DNA of 64,000 nucleotides from JBGUVL01 sp964370395 (GCA_964370395.1 CAYJIZ010000003.1:1-64000), one strand, 5' to 3'. Counted from the first letter of the stretch, positions 53,378-61,248 are shown. The notes: a model not told the origin generated them from the letters alone. Program-made: numbers and translations.

Positions 53378-54166
53378 ATGATAGATGGACACATGCACTT
53401 AGAAATGGGCGACTTATCAAGCGAATATGTTTTAGAATTCGTAAAAGAAGCAAAAAAAAATGGAATGACTTCCATTCAAATTTTAGATCACACCCATCGT
53501 TTCAAAGAATTTGAAATGATGTACGAACCTTTAAAACAATACCCGATTCAAAAAAAATGGTTAGAAAATAAAGAAATGAAATTCAAGAACACTTTAGACG
53601 AGTACCAAAAAGTAATCGATGAAGTGAAAGCAATGGATTTGGATATCGACATTGCATTTGGTCTTGAAGTTTGTTACGTCCCTGAATACAAATCGTTTAT
53701 CAAAAACATTCTGCAGCAATACGATTACGATTTTGTCGTTGGTGCCATTCATTCAATTGACGGCATTTTATATGATATGGGATTTTCAAAACAACTGTTA
53801 TGGGAAGTATATGATACGAATACCATTTATCAACGTTATTATGAATTGCTTTTCGATTGTGTGCAAAGTGATTTGTTCACACAACTTGCCCACCCCGATA
53901 CCATTAAGTTATTCAACTATTATCCTGATTATGACTTACAAGAAACGTATGAAAAATTAGCTTGTCTATTAAACGAACATCAAGTAAAAGCAGAAAACAA
54001 TACTGGTTGTTATTATCGTTATCAACACAAAGATATGGGATTAAGCGAGCAATTATTAACCACACTCAAAAAACATAAAGTAGCAATGATTTGCGCTAGT
54101 GATGCCCACAAACCAGAAGATGTCGGTAGACACATTGCTGACATATACAAACAAACAATGCAATAA
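53378..54166 (+). CDS. PHP-domain phosphatase (histidinol-phosphatase-like)
   Basis: 262-residue polymerase-and-histidinol-phosphatase fold. Metal ligands appear in order: IDGHMHLEMG (2-11), ILDHTHRF near residue 35, FGLEVCYVPEY near 94, GAIHSIDGILYD near 121, LAHPDTIKLF near 168 and ASDAHKPEDVG near 237. The closest recognisable group is HisJ-type histidinol-phosphate phosphatase. No his genes are in the window and it is divergent to serCA, so it might instead supply the missing phosphoserine phosphatase. That is inference. Confidence 0.85.
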   Translation: MIDGHMHLEMGDLSSEYVLEFVKEAKKNGMTSIQILDHTHRFKEFEMMYEPLKQYPIQKKWLENKEMKFKNTLDEYQKVIDEVKAMDLDIDIAFGLEVCYVPEYKSFIKNILQQYDYDFVVGAIHSIDGILYDMGFSKQLLWEVYDTNTIYQRYYELLFDCVQSDLFTQLAHPDTIKLFNYYPDYDLQETYEKLACLLNEHQVKAENNTGCYYRYQHKDMGLSEQLLTTLKKHKVAMICASDAHKPEDVGRHIADIYKQTMQ

Positions 54167-54190
54167 AGCAGCGATAATCGCTGCTTTATT
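54162..54190. terminator. bidirectional terminator, PHP / MerR
   Basis: AATAAAGCAGCGAT/ATCGCTGCTTTATT, a nearly continuous inverted repeat between convergent genes, with T tracts. Confidence 0.9.
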
Positions 54191-55008
54191 TATTGGAATG
54201 GATAACAAATTTCCGTAACAAATTCATCGCTATTGCTAGTTTGTCCATGCCCAACATGATAAATACTAAAGTTAGGTCCTGCAATCTCATAATTATTTTC
54301 ACTTAACCACTGGGCAATTTGTATACAAACTTCGCTAATGTGCTCATATCCACCTTGGAAAGTGATGGAAGCTACCTTTACAGGTTCAAAACTTCTAAAT
54401 TGAATGGTATCCAATGCTGGATACTTTTCTTCTTTTACTTCAACAGCTATTTCCACGTCCACATCGCTGTCCACATAACCTTTGTCGTGGAATATCGCCA
54501 TCGTAACTCCATTTTCAACAAACCCCACCTCTGCTTTACAACGCTTTAACTCTTCATTCAATGCATGCCATAATTCCCCTTCTTTATCATAACTTGCAAT
54601 CACATCTCGTTTACACATCATAAAACGTTTTGGCATCTGTTTTACTTCAACATTATAATTCATGACAATTTCCTCCTCGTTTAACTTTTTAATTGTCTTT
54701 TCTAACGATTTCAGTTTTTCCTCTAAATGGTATTTCTGTTGCGCTAATTGTGCTTGTTTCAACGCTAAATAAGTACTAATATCCTGATTTTCTTGCAAAC
54801 GTTGAACGATTTCTTTTATTTCATTTGTAGAAAAATCGAAAGAACGCAGATGATAAATTTGCATCGCCACTTTTAATTGCTTCACATCATAATAACGATA
54901 CCCATTTTCTTTGATGACAACTGGCTTCAAAATTTCCTGTTCATCATAAAACCGTAACATACGAATACTAATACTTGATAACTTTGAAAAATCTGAAATC
55001 TTTAACAT
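54190..55008 (-). CDS. MerR-family regulator with GyrI-like effector domain
   Basis: 272 residues. A winged-helix MerR domain (about 1-75) with SIRMLRFYDEQEILKPVV and GYRYYDVKQL. A coiled coil (about 78-115) and a C-terminal GyrI/AraC-type ligand-binding domain (about 120-272) follow, as in BmrR. Such proteins sense hydrophobic cations or peptides. No pump gene is adjacent. The promoter has the 19-base spacer that MerR proteins untwist, so autoregulation is likely. Confidence 0.9.
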   Translation of the reverse strand: MLKISDFSKLSSISIRMLRFYDEQEILKPVVIKENGYRYYDVKQLKVAMQIYHLRSFDFSTNEIKEIVQRLQENQDISTYLALKQAQLAQQKYHLEEKLKSLEKTIKKLNEEEIVMNYNVEVKQMPKRFMMCKRDVIASYDKEGELWHALNEELKRCKAEVGFVENGVTMAIFHDKGYVDSDVDVEIAVEVKEEKYPALDTIQFRSFEPVKVASITFQGGYEHISEVCIQIAQWLSENNYEIAGPNFSIYHVGHGQTSNSDEFVTEICYPFQ

Positions 55009-55040
55009 AAGAAGGATCCTCCTCTATTGAGCTCATTTAC

Positions 55041-55071
55041 AGTATAAAGTATGACACAATGGTAGAGTCAA
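55041..55071 (-). promoter_or_regulatory. MerR-type autoregulatory promoter (19-base spacer)
   Basis: Minus-strand TTGACT (55071-55066) and TATACT (55046-55041) are separated by 19 bases, as is normal for MerR-controlled promoters. The spacer contains CTACC and a partial dyad. Confidence 0.75.
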
Positions 55072-55086
55072 CTCAATTATAAAAAA

Positions 55087-55110
55087 AAGTAAACACATTT
55101 GTGTTTACTT
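55087..55110 (-). terminator. terminator of ald
   Basis: AAGTAAACACA/TGTGTTTACTT overlapping the ald stop, then eight T on the minus strand. Confidence 0.88.
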
Positions 55111-56220
55111 CATGATATCCATAATATTAGTGAATTCCATCGCAAATGCCTCTGCCACGTTTTCACATGTTAATTTCCCTGCATAAGTGTTAATTCCAGA
55201 GTAAATAACATCATTGTTTTGACAAGCTTGTACAAGTCCTGCATTCGCAATTTGTAATCCATATCGTAATGTTGCATTGGTTAAGGCAATCGTTGATGTT
55301 CTTGGAACTGCTCCTGGCATATTACCAACACAGTAATGAACTACCCCATCCACCACGTAGGTAGGGTTATCATGGTACGTCACTTTTGACGTTTCGCAAC
55401 ATCCACCTTGGTCAATCGCCACATCGACAATCACACTTCCAGGTTTCATGTTTTTTAAGTATGCTTTTTTCATCAGTTTTGGAGCTTTTGCACCTGGTAT
55501 TAACACGGAACCAATTACCAAATCTGCTTGTGCAACCGCTTCTTCAATCGTTGCATCACTACTCATCAACGTTTGTACACTCGAACCAAAAATATCATCG
55601 ATGTATTCCAAACGCTCTAAATTAATATCTAAAATAGAAACGGAAGCGCCCATTCCAATGGCTAATTTACATGCATTCATTCCAACACTACCAGCACCCA
55701 AAATAACAATTTTTGCTTTTGGTGTTCCTGGTACACCAGACAACAAGACACCAGAACCACCAAATGGTTTTTCTAAGTATTTTGCACCTTCTTGAATACT
55801 TAAGCGCCCCGCAATTTGACTCATCGGAGCAAGCAAAGGAATACTACCATTGCGTTCTACTAATGTTTCGTATGCTACACTTGTTACTTTCGCATCCAAT
55901 AATGCTTTTGTCAGTTTTTCATCTGCTGCCAAATGCAAATAAGTATATAAAATTAAACCTTCGTGAAACAGCGCATATTCTTCTTCTAGCGGTTCTTTCA
56001 CCTTAATTAACATTTCACTTTGATCCCATACTTCTTTTGCTGAATCAACTAATGTAGCCCCACTTGCTAGGTATTCTTCATTACTAAAACCAGAACCGAT
56101 TCCTGCATCGACTTCAATGATAACTTCGTGTCCAGCTTTCTTATAGTCTTTTACATTGGCAGGTGTCACACCCACGCGATATTCATTATTCTTAATCTCT
56201 TTTACACAACCAACTCTCAT
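55105..56220 (-). CDS. ald: alanine dehydrogenase
   Basis: 371-residue NAD enzyme interconverting alanine and pyruvate plus ammonia. The N-terminal IKNNEYRVGVTPANVKDY opens the substrate domain. KVKEPLEEEYALF holds the substrate-binding Lys and YLHLAAD the catalytic His near residue 96. The Rossmann core ILGAGSVGMNACKLAIGMGASVSILD begins near 173. DQGGCCETS and PGAVPRTST are typical. Length is normal. It is a single gene with an AGGAGG site. It may feed alanine catabolism or ammonia assimilation. Confidence 0.94.
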   Translation of the reverse strand: MRVGCVKEIKNNEYRVGVTPANVKDYKKAGHEVIIEVDAGIGSGFSNEEYLASGATLVDSAKEVWDQSEMLIKVKEPLEEEYALFHEGLILYTYLHLAADEKLTKALLDAKVTSVAYETLVERNGSIPLLAPMSQIAGRLSIQEGAKYLEKPFGGSGVLLSGVPGTPKAKIVILGAGSVGMNACKLAIGMGASVSILDINLERLEYIDDIFGSSVQTLMSSDATIEEAVAQADLVIGSVLIPGAKAPKLMKKAYLKNMKPGSVIVDVAIDQGGCCETSKVTYHDNPTYVVDGVVHYCVGNMPGAVPRTSTIALTNATLRYGLQIANAGLVQACQNNDVIYSGINTYAGKLTCENVAEAFAMEFTNIMDIMK

Positions 56221-56310
56221 AAGAAACCTCCTTCAACTTTTGTTTAATGAGTGTATTATACCATTTTTTACCAAAATTAAAAAGACGCTACTTTAGGACC
56301 AAAAAAAGAA

Positions 56311-56332
56311 AAGCGATAGTTGTTACTATCGC
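56311..56332 (-). terminator. terminator of iron alcohol dehydrogenase gene
   Basis: AGCGATAGT/ACTATCGCT hairpin with a TTTCTTTTTTT tract on the minus strand, 27 bases past the gene. Confidence 0.88.
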
Positions 56333-56358
56333 TAAATCATTTATTATGTTTGTTTATC

Positions 56359-57576
56359 CTAGAAATCTACGTCAGTGTCGTAGTAACAGCATTTTAATAA
56401 TTTCACCATTTCTTCTTGTGAAGGCTGTCTTGGGTTACTTCCTGTACAAGCATCACTAATTGCATTCGCTGCAATTTCATCAACTCTTGCTAAGAAAGCT
56501 TCTTCTGGTACAAATCCTACTTCAGCAGGAAGTCCATCAATTCCATAGTGTTGGATACAGTGAGGAATGTTTAAGTCATCGCTCATTTTACGTAAGTAAG
56601 CAATTAATAAATCGACTTTTTCATCATCTGTATTTCCACCTAAATTCATAAAGTCAGCAATCACTCCATAGCGTTTTTTTGCTGTTTCATCTTTCGCATT
56701 GAATTTAATTACTTTAGGCAAGTACATTGCATTGGCAGCACCATGAATAATGTGTCCACCATCAAAGTCAGTAAATGCTGCCCCTGTTTTATGAGCCATA
56801 GAGTGCACAATTCCTAATAACGCATTCGAGAATGCCATACCAGCTAAACATTGTGCATCATGCATATCAGCACGACATGACATATCGTCATTGTATGATT
56901 TTACTAAGTTTTCTTGAATCATTGTAATCGCATGTAATGCCAATGGATCAGTATAGTTACAGTTCGCTGTTGAAACATATGCTTCTACTGCATGTGTCAT
57001 CGCATCCATTCCTGTGTGTGCTACTAATTTTTTAGGCATCGTTTCTGCTAATTCAGGATCCACAATCGCAACATCTGGAGTAATTTCAAAGTCAGCAATT
57101 GGGTATTTAATTCCTTTTGAGTAATCTGTAATAATTGAGAATGCTGTAACTTCTGTTGCTGTTCCTGAAGTAGATGGAATCGCAACAAATTTTGCTTTGG
57201 TACGTAAAGTTGGTAACCCAAACACTTTACACATATCTTCAAATGTTGTTTCTGGGTATTCGTATTTAATCCACATTGCTTTTGCAGCATCAATTGGAGA
57301 ACCTCCACCCATCGCTACAATCCAATCTGGTTCAAACTCGATCATTGCATCTGCCCCACGCATTACTGTTTCTACAGATGGATCTGGTTCAATCCCTTCA
57401 AACAATTTTACTTCCATTCCAGCTTCTTCTAAGTATGCTACTGCTTTGTCTAAGAAACCATTACGTTTCATAGCTCCTCCACCAACACAGATGATGGCTT
57501 TTTTACCTTTTAGACCTTTTAAAGCTTCCAAAGAACCTTTTCCATGATACAAATCTCTAGGTAGTGTAAATCGCAT
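56359..57576 (-). CDS. iron-containing alcohol dehydrogenase
   Basis: 405-residue group III alcohol dehydrogenase. The NAD(P) loop GGGSPIDAAKAMW is near residue 91. Metal ligands are in LVAHTGMDAMTHAVEAYVS near 190-208, GIVHSMAHKTGAAF near 258-271 and the nearby IHGAANAMYLP near 280. The C-terminus matches NADPH-butanol/ethanol dehydrogenases of fermenting Bacillota. The likely role is reducing aldehydes to alcohols to re-oxidise cofactor; a diol or lactaldehyde substrate cannot be excluded. AAGGAGGACATAAT precedes the start. Monocistronic. Confidence 0.9.
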   Translation of the reverse strand: MRFTLPRDLYHGKGSLEALKGLKGKKAIICVGGGAMKRNGFLDKAVAYLEEAGMEVKLFEGIEPDPSVETVMRGADAMIEFEPDWIVAMGGGSPIDAAKAMWIKYEYPETTFEDMCKVFGLPTLRTKAKFVAIPSTSGTATEVTAFSIITDYSKGIKYPIADFEITPDVAIVDPELAETMPKKLVAHTGMDAMTHAVEAYVSTANCNYTDPLALHAITMIQENLVKSYNDDMSCRADMHDAQCLAGMAFSNALLGIVHSMAHKTGAAFTDFDGGHIIHGAANAMYLPKVIKFNAKDETAKKRYGVIADFMNLGGNTDDEKVDLLIAYLRKMSDDLNIPHCIQHYGIDGLPAEVGFVPEEAFLARVDEIAANAISDACTGSNPRQPSQEEMVKLLKCCYYDTDVDF

Positions 57577-57703
57577 TATTATGTCCTCCTTCGGGGATGT
57601 AACCCCTTACCTAAATTCCATTCTACTCTCTTTAAAATGAAAATTCAACACCTTTTTGTGAACTGATTCACAATTTGAAAAATCACATAATTCCTGCATT
57701 TCG

Positions 57704-58396
57704 TTATTGAATACACTTTTGCCTTTCTTTGTAATCTGGCATATAAAAAGCGATAATTTGATAAAATGAAGCACTGTGATTAGGTTGGATAAAATGAACC
57801 AATTCATGCAATACGACATACTCTAAAAATGCTTTTGGATAATGCAACATACGCATATTCAAAACCACCAAACGTTTGGAAGGAGTACAACTTCCCCATC
57901 TTGATTTCATCGTCTTAAACTTCACATCAAAAGGTGGCAAACGATAGTCCTTCAACAAGTCATAGTACTTTTGTACAACCGGTAAAAACTCTCGCTCACA
58001 CATCTTTTTCATAAAAGCCACCACACTCTTATGCGCTTTGCTTTCATCGCTATAATACACATACAAATGCGCATCATCGTAGCGTACATTATTTTGATTA
58101 CTAAATACACGCACTATCTTTAATGGTTTACCAAACAAATAAAAAACATCATCTACCATTACGTCTTCGTAAATCATTTGTACACGCTGTATTGCTTTCT
58201 GTTGTTTCTTTATGATCCAAGAAACTTTTTCCAAAACAAAAGCATCGACTTTTGTTTTCGGCACAAAGGCATTGCACGTCACAACAATCGATCCATTCTC
58301 CACTATTTTAAGGGATATGTTTTTCACTTTCTTAATATGTAAGGTATATCGAATACGCATACCATCGCTATTGATTTCTCTAATTTCAGTTTCCAT
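57704..58396 (-). CDS. YgjP-like (DUF45) metallohydrolase
   Basis: About 230 residues. The zincin motif HELVHFIQPNHSASFYQI lies near residue 195, preceded by the RWGSCTPSKRLVVLNMRML block typical of YgjP/DUF45 proteins near 161. The third metal ligand would be the His of PNH. The function is unknown; members are linked to restriction and other loci or stand alone. The start is uncertain: two ATGs nine codons apart lack good ribosome sites, and the second would coincide with a predicted transcript start. I chose 58396. The gene may be shorter than annotated elsewhere. Confidence 0.75.
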   Translation of the reverse strand: METEIREINSDGMRIRYTLHIKKVKNISLKIVENGSIVVTCNAFVPKTKVDAFVLEKVSWIIKKQQKAIQRVQMIYEDVMVDDVFYLFGKPLKIVRVFSNQNNVRYDDAHLYVYYSDESKAHKSVVAFMKKMCEREFLPVVQKYYDLLKDYRLPPFDVKFKTMKSRWGSCTPSKRLVVLNMRMLHYPKAFLEYVVLHELVHFIQPNHSASFYQIIAFYMPDYKERQKCIQ

Positions 58397-58462
58397 GCTA
58401 ATAGCGTAGCTTATTTCATACAAAAGTGCAATCGTTTATGGTAAGATAATAGCGGTGATGTT

Positions 58463-59410
58463 ATGCAAAAGAAAAACCCATTTCCATATACATTTGATAA
58501 CAAGCGTTATCATACATGGAATTATTATTTAAAACAAAACTTTCAAAATAAAGTATTCAAAGTTCCTTTGAATGCTAATTTTTCTTGTCCTAATCGCGAT
58601 GGAACGTGTGGGGTTGGCGGTTGTAGTTTTTGTGGAAGTTTAGGCAGTGGTGAATACGCTGGTAACATTCATGATGACTTAGCAAAACAATTTGAAGAGG
58701 TAGAACTAGTAATGCTTCGAAAATGGCCACAAGGTTTCCCTATTGCTTATTTTCAAGCGTATACGAATACGTATGCCCCGCTTTCTCAACTAAAACAATA
58801 TTTTACTCCATTTATGGAAAACCCACGCATTAAAGCCCTTGCGATTGCAACGCGTGCCGATTGCTTAGAAGCAGATAAAATCGCTTATCTACAAGAACTG
58901 ACAAAACAAAAAGAAATTTGGGTAGAGTTAGGCTTACAAAGCATTCACAACCAAACTGCAAGTGCAATCAATCGCGGTCATACATACGAAGTCTTTTTGG
59001 ATTGTGTGAACCGATTAAAAAACACAAATATTAAAATTTGTGTTCACTTAATTAATTCTCTTCCAAACGAAACAAAAGAAATGATGGTAGAAAGCGCAAA
59101 AGCACTTAGCGAACTACCGATTCATGCTGTGAAAATCCATATGCTGCATGTATGCAAACACACAAAGATGGGAAATGATTACTTACAACAACCTTTTCCC
59201 CTTCTTTCGCTTGACGATTATATCGATGTTGTAATTCAACAACTCGAAGTATTACGTGATGATATCATTATTCAACGATTGACTGGTGACGCCCAAAAAG
59301 ATTTGCTCATCGCTCCTTCGTGGACACTAAACAAAACCAATGTGTTAAACAGTATTGATAAAGAGATGGTGAAACGCGACACATGGCAAGCGAAATATGC
59401 CAAACAATAA
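58463..59410 (+). CDS. radical SAM protein, YtqA family (TIGR01212 type)
   Basis: 315 residues. The cluster-binding cysteines lie in CPNRDGTCGVGGCSFCGS near residue 43. FQAYTNTYAPLSQLKQYF near 93 and WVELGLQSIHNQTASAINRGHTYEVF near 153 fit the TIGR01212 (YtqA/YhcC) family. YtqA/YhcC proteins have no firmly assigned reaction; tRNA or sulfur-related chemistry has been proposed. The gene starts 9 bases after a TAAGATAAT-like -10 element and is divergent from the DUF45 gene. Confidence 0.88.
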   Translation: MQKKNPFPYTFDNKRYHTWNYYLKQNFQNKVFKVPLNANFSCPNRDGTCGVGGCSFCGSLGSGEYAGNIHDDLAKQFEEVELVMLRKWPQGFPIAYFQAYTNTYAPLSQLKQYFTPFMENPRIKALAIATRADCLEADKIAYLQELTKQKEIWVELGLQSIHNQTASAINRGHTYEVFLDCVNRLKNTNIKICVHLINSLPNETKEMMVESAKALSELPIHAVKIHMLHVCKHTKMGNDYLQQPFPLLSLDDYIDVVIQQLEVLRDDIIIQRLTGDAQKDLLIAPSWTLNKTNVLNSIDKEMVKRDTWQAKYAKQ

Positions 59411-59457
59411 AAAAAACTAACGCACATATGACTCAGTCTTCTGCGTTAGTTTTTTTG
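59411..59457. terminator. bidirectional terminator, radical SAM / NUDIX
   Basis: AAAAAACTAACGCA paired with TGCGTTAGTTTTTT around a 17-base loop, between convergent genes and overlapping the NUDIX C-terminus. Confidence 0.88.
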
Positions 59458-59963
59458 TTTTTTAAATAATGCTTTAAGGCATAGTAGTCACGACGTTGCA
59501 CCAATTCATTCACAGTGCCCTTTTCGTATTGTGTTAATGCCTCCAACACTTCCTCTTCATTATAAAATTCGATACCATCAATCAGTTCCGTTTCGTCATC
59601 ACTTCGATTTACATCACCCGTTTGATCTAATAACTGCACTACAAAAAATGTTGAAATTGTCTCTCTGTTCAGTAAATTATAGTGATCGACAACCACTCCA
59701 ACTTCTTCCTTCACTTCACATTCATAGCCCGTTTCTTCTTTGACTTCACGATAAAGTGCTTCTTCTAGTGATTCATCATTTTCCACACCGCCACCAATGC
59801 TTTCTAAATGATTTCGCTTTCCAAAAGTATCACTTCCTTTTAAACGCAAAAATCCAAGTTTCCCTTCTTCATTATAAGCAATGGCACGAACTGTCCAACG
59901 CTTTAAATAAGAATCACGCGTTTTTTTACGGTAAATCCCATCTTCTAAAATGGCAATCAACAT
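59433..59963 (-). CDS. NUDIX hydrolase
   Basis: 176 residues. The Nudix box GGGVENDESLEEALYREVKEETGYE is present around 63-87, with the metal Glu residues intact. It likely hydrolyses a nucleoside diphosphate linked to another group. The residues KGSDTFGKRNHLESIG just before the box and DHYNLLNRETISTFFVV after it do not identify a subfamily. A longer frame is open upstream, but it would read through an intrinsic terminator. The ATG at 59963 follows AAGAGAGGTG, so the shorter protein is right. Expression depends on the leader RNA described at 59991-60130. Confidence 0.9.
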   Translation of the reverse strand: MLIAILEDGIYRKKTRDSYLKRWTVRAIAYNEEGKLGFLRLKGSDTFGKRNHLESIGGGVENDESLEEALYREVKEETGYECEVKEEVGVVVDHYNLLNRETISTFFVVQLLDQTGDVNRSDDETELIDGIEFYNEEEVLEALTQYEKGTVNELVQRRDYYALKHYLKNKKTNAED

Positions 59964-59990
59964 ACAAGTGTTCACCTCTCTTTGGCCCTG

Positions 59991-60024
59991 AAAACAAACA
60001 AGAGGCGTTTTTGGGCGCCTCTTG
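59991..60024 (-). terminator. leader terminator of NUDIX gene
   Basis: A perfect 9-bp stem CAAGAGGCG/CGCCTCTTG (60024-60016 with 60007-59999, minus strand), then TTTGTTTT, followed after 15 bases by the AGAGGTG of the NUDIX gene. The 5' arm GAGGC can also pair with GCCTC at 60114-60118, giving an alternative fold. Confidence 0.88.
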
Positions 60025-60130
60025 AACGATCTAACGCAATCAATCATCTTTGGGGAGAATCTAAACTATCTCCTATGGGTGGGGGAAGAAGAATAATTTA
60101 GCGGATTGATTACGAGGCATCACTACCTAT
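59999..60130 (-). ncRNA. structured leader RNA of NUDIX gene, class not recognised
   Basis: Transcribed from a strong promoter (60135-60163). Pairings I can see: GCCTC with GAGGC (P1), AATCAATC with GATTGATT, 8 bp perfect (P2), and CTAAATTATT with GATAGTTTAG, 10 bp with two G-T pairs (P3), capped by a C-rich loop CCCCCACCC. An alternative small hairpin GGAGA/TCTCC overlaps P3. P1's 3' arm is also the terminator's 5' arm. It does not match lysine, T-box, ykkC/guanidine, TPP, SAM, FMN, 6S or SRP motifs that I can recall. Overall it looks like a riboswitch or other cis-regulator. Confidence 0.6.
60073..60120 (-). CDS. possible 15-residue leader peptide in NUDIX leader
   Basis: A short frame within the leader RNA, from ATG (60120) to TAG (60073), encodes a 15-residue peptide MPRNQSAKLFFFPHP, with three Phe codons in a row and two Pro near the end. 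A weak AGG lies 5 bases upstream near the predicted transcript start. It overlaps the pairing arms P1 to P3, so translation would disturb the fold. It may be chance. Confidence 0.35.
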   Translation of the reverse strand: MPRNQSAKLFFFPHP

Positions 60131-60134
60131 TTTT

Positions 60135-60163
60135 AATATACAACTCTTTTCCAATAAAGTCAA
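60135..60163 (-). promoter_or_regulatory. promoter of NUDIX leader RNA
   Basis: Minus-strand TTGACT (60163-60158), a 17-base spacer, TATATT (60140-60135), close to consensus, with the start predicted near 60128. Confidence 0.85.
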
Positions 60164-60333
60164 CGAGAAAATTTAAGCGCTTACATTTATAAGCAAGAAA
60201 TAATATAACCTTTTTGAGGTTATATTTGCGCTTTATTTGCGGTCTTTTATTTCTTGTATATTAATTATTTTGTTTTATTTCTGAGCTTCTAATTCTAGTA
60301 TACAACAAAACAATTATATTTCGGTTTTATTTT
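60164..60333. other. AT-rich intergenic region with nested inverted repeats
   Basis: About 170 bases between the NUDIX promoter and the HAD stop codon. Holds a nested dyad: CAAGAAATA (60194-60202) pairs with TATTTCTTG (60248-60256), enclosing AATATAACC/GGTTATATT (60202-60226). AAGCGC (60175) and GCGCTT (60228) also face each other. The inner hairpin may terminate the HAD transcript, about 110 bases past its stop. No coding frame. Confidence 0.5.
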
Positions 60334-61104
60334 TTATGATTTGTGAATCAACGATAGCAGTGTGGAAATTGTTACCGTCGGTGTAATATTCAAACGTTCG
60401 CAATCTTCTAGTGTATGAACCCCACTCGTCACGAAAATTGTTTCTACACCATGCAATACACCAAGTAGAATATCCGTTTCCAAATTATCTCCGATAATTG
60501 CGCATTCCGCTTTGGTTTTATTTAAATAAGCTAATGCTTCTTCTAAAATTGGAGCGTTCGGTTTTCCAATCGCTTCGCTTTTTTGTCCACTTGCATATTC
60601 AAACATTGCGACAATTGCACCATTTCCAACATGAAAACCAGCATCGCTTGCTAATAAACGATCGCTATTGGTACCTACTAATTTAGCACCATCTAGCAAA
60701 TGTTGAAGTTTCTTTGAATAAGAAACGTAACTTCCCGCTCTATCCAAACCAACAAATAAGAAATCTGCATTGTCTTCCACAATTTGAAACCCTTTGTTTT
60801 CTAATGCTTCCTTTAACCCATCCATACCGACATAATCACAACGGCGTTTGTCACTGTGTTTCGCTACATGCGCAGCGGCTGCCATAGCAGACGTGAAAAA
60901 GTGTTCCTCTTTGATTCCTGTGAACCCCATTTTTTCCATGTGTTCAACATTTTGTGCTAATGTTCTTGAGGAATTGTTTGTTAAAAACAAAAATGGTTGT
61001 TTCTTTTCCAACAGATAATCAATAAATTCCTTTGCACCTTCAATGATCGTACTACCCTTGTACATCGTACCATCCAAATCAATTAAATATATTTTTTCTT
61101 TCAT
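60334..61104 (-). CDS. HAD-IIA family phosphatase (NagD-like)
   Basis: 256 residues. Motif I YLIDLDGTMYKGS near residue 6, motif II FLTNNSSRTLAQN near 40, and motif III GKPNAPILEEAL with motif IV IIGDNLETDILLGVLHGVETIFVTSGVHT near 207 mark the NagD/AraL (HAD-IIA) group with a C2A cap. These remove phosphate from nucleotides or small sugar phosphates. A longer frame exists, but GGGGTGAT precedes the ATG at 61104. Gene context is neutral. Confidence 0.9.
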   Translation of the reverse strand: MKEKIYLIDLDGTMYKGSTIIEGAKEFIDYLLEKKQPFLFLTNNSSRTLAQNVEHMEKMGFTGIKEEHFFTSAMAAAAHVAKHSDKRRCDYVGMDGLKEALENKGFQIVEDNADFLFVGLDRAGSYVSYSKKLQHLLDGAKLVGTNSDRLLASDAGFHVGNGAIVAMFEYASGQKSEAIGKPNAPILEEALAYLNKTKAECAIIGDNLETDILLGVLHGVETIFVTSGVHTLEDCERLNITPTVTISTLLSLIHKS

Positions 61105-61205
61105 AGTATCACCCCTATTATCATAGCACATCCTCACCCATATGACGCATAAATTGATTGTGTAAAGAAACATATTTTTAACACATTTGCACTGCTACTT
61201 TCTTT

Positions 61206-61234
61206 TCATTCTATTGCATTCATGTTACAATAAC
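61206..61234 (+). promoter_or_regulatory. promoter of plsY
   Basis: TTTTCA, a 17-base spacer and TACAAT, about 14 bases before the GAGGTG of plsY. Confidence 0.5.
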
Positions 61235-61248
61235 TGCGAGGTGTTTGT

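Noticed and set aside
59964..60047. 28-residue N-terminal extension of the NUDIX protein
   Set aside because: It would be translated through the leader terminator hairpin; the ATG at 59963 has a good ribosome site.
59999..60130. 6S RNA, SRP RNA or T-box identity for the NUDIX leader
   Set aside because: Size is short for 6S, the SRP apical motif (GGAAG...AGCAG) is absent and no T-box AGGGTGGTACCGCG block is present; the shared terminator arm points to cis-control.
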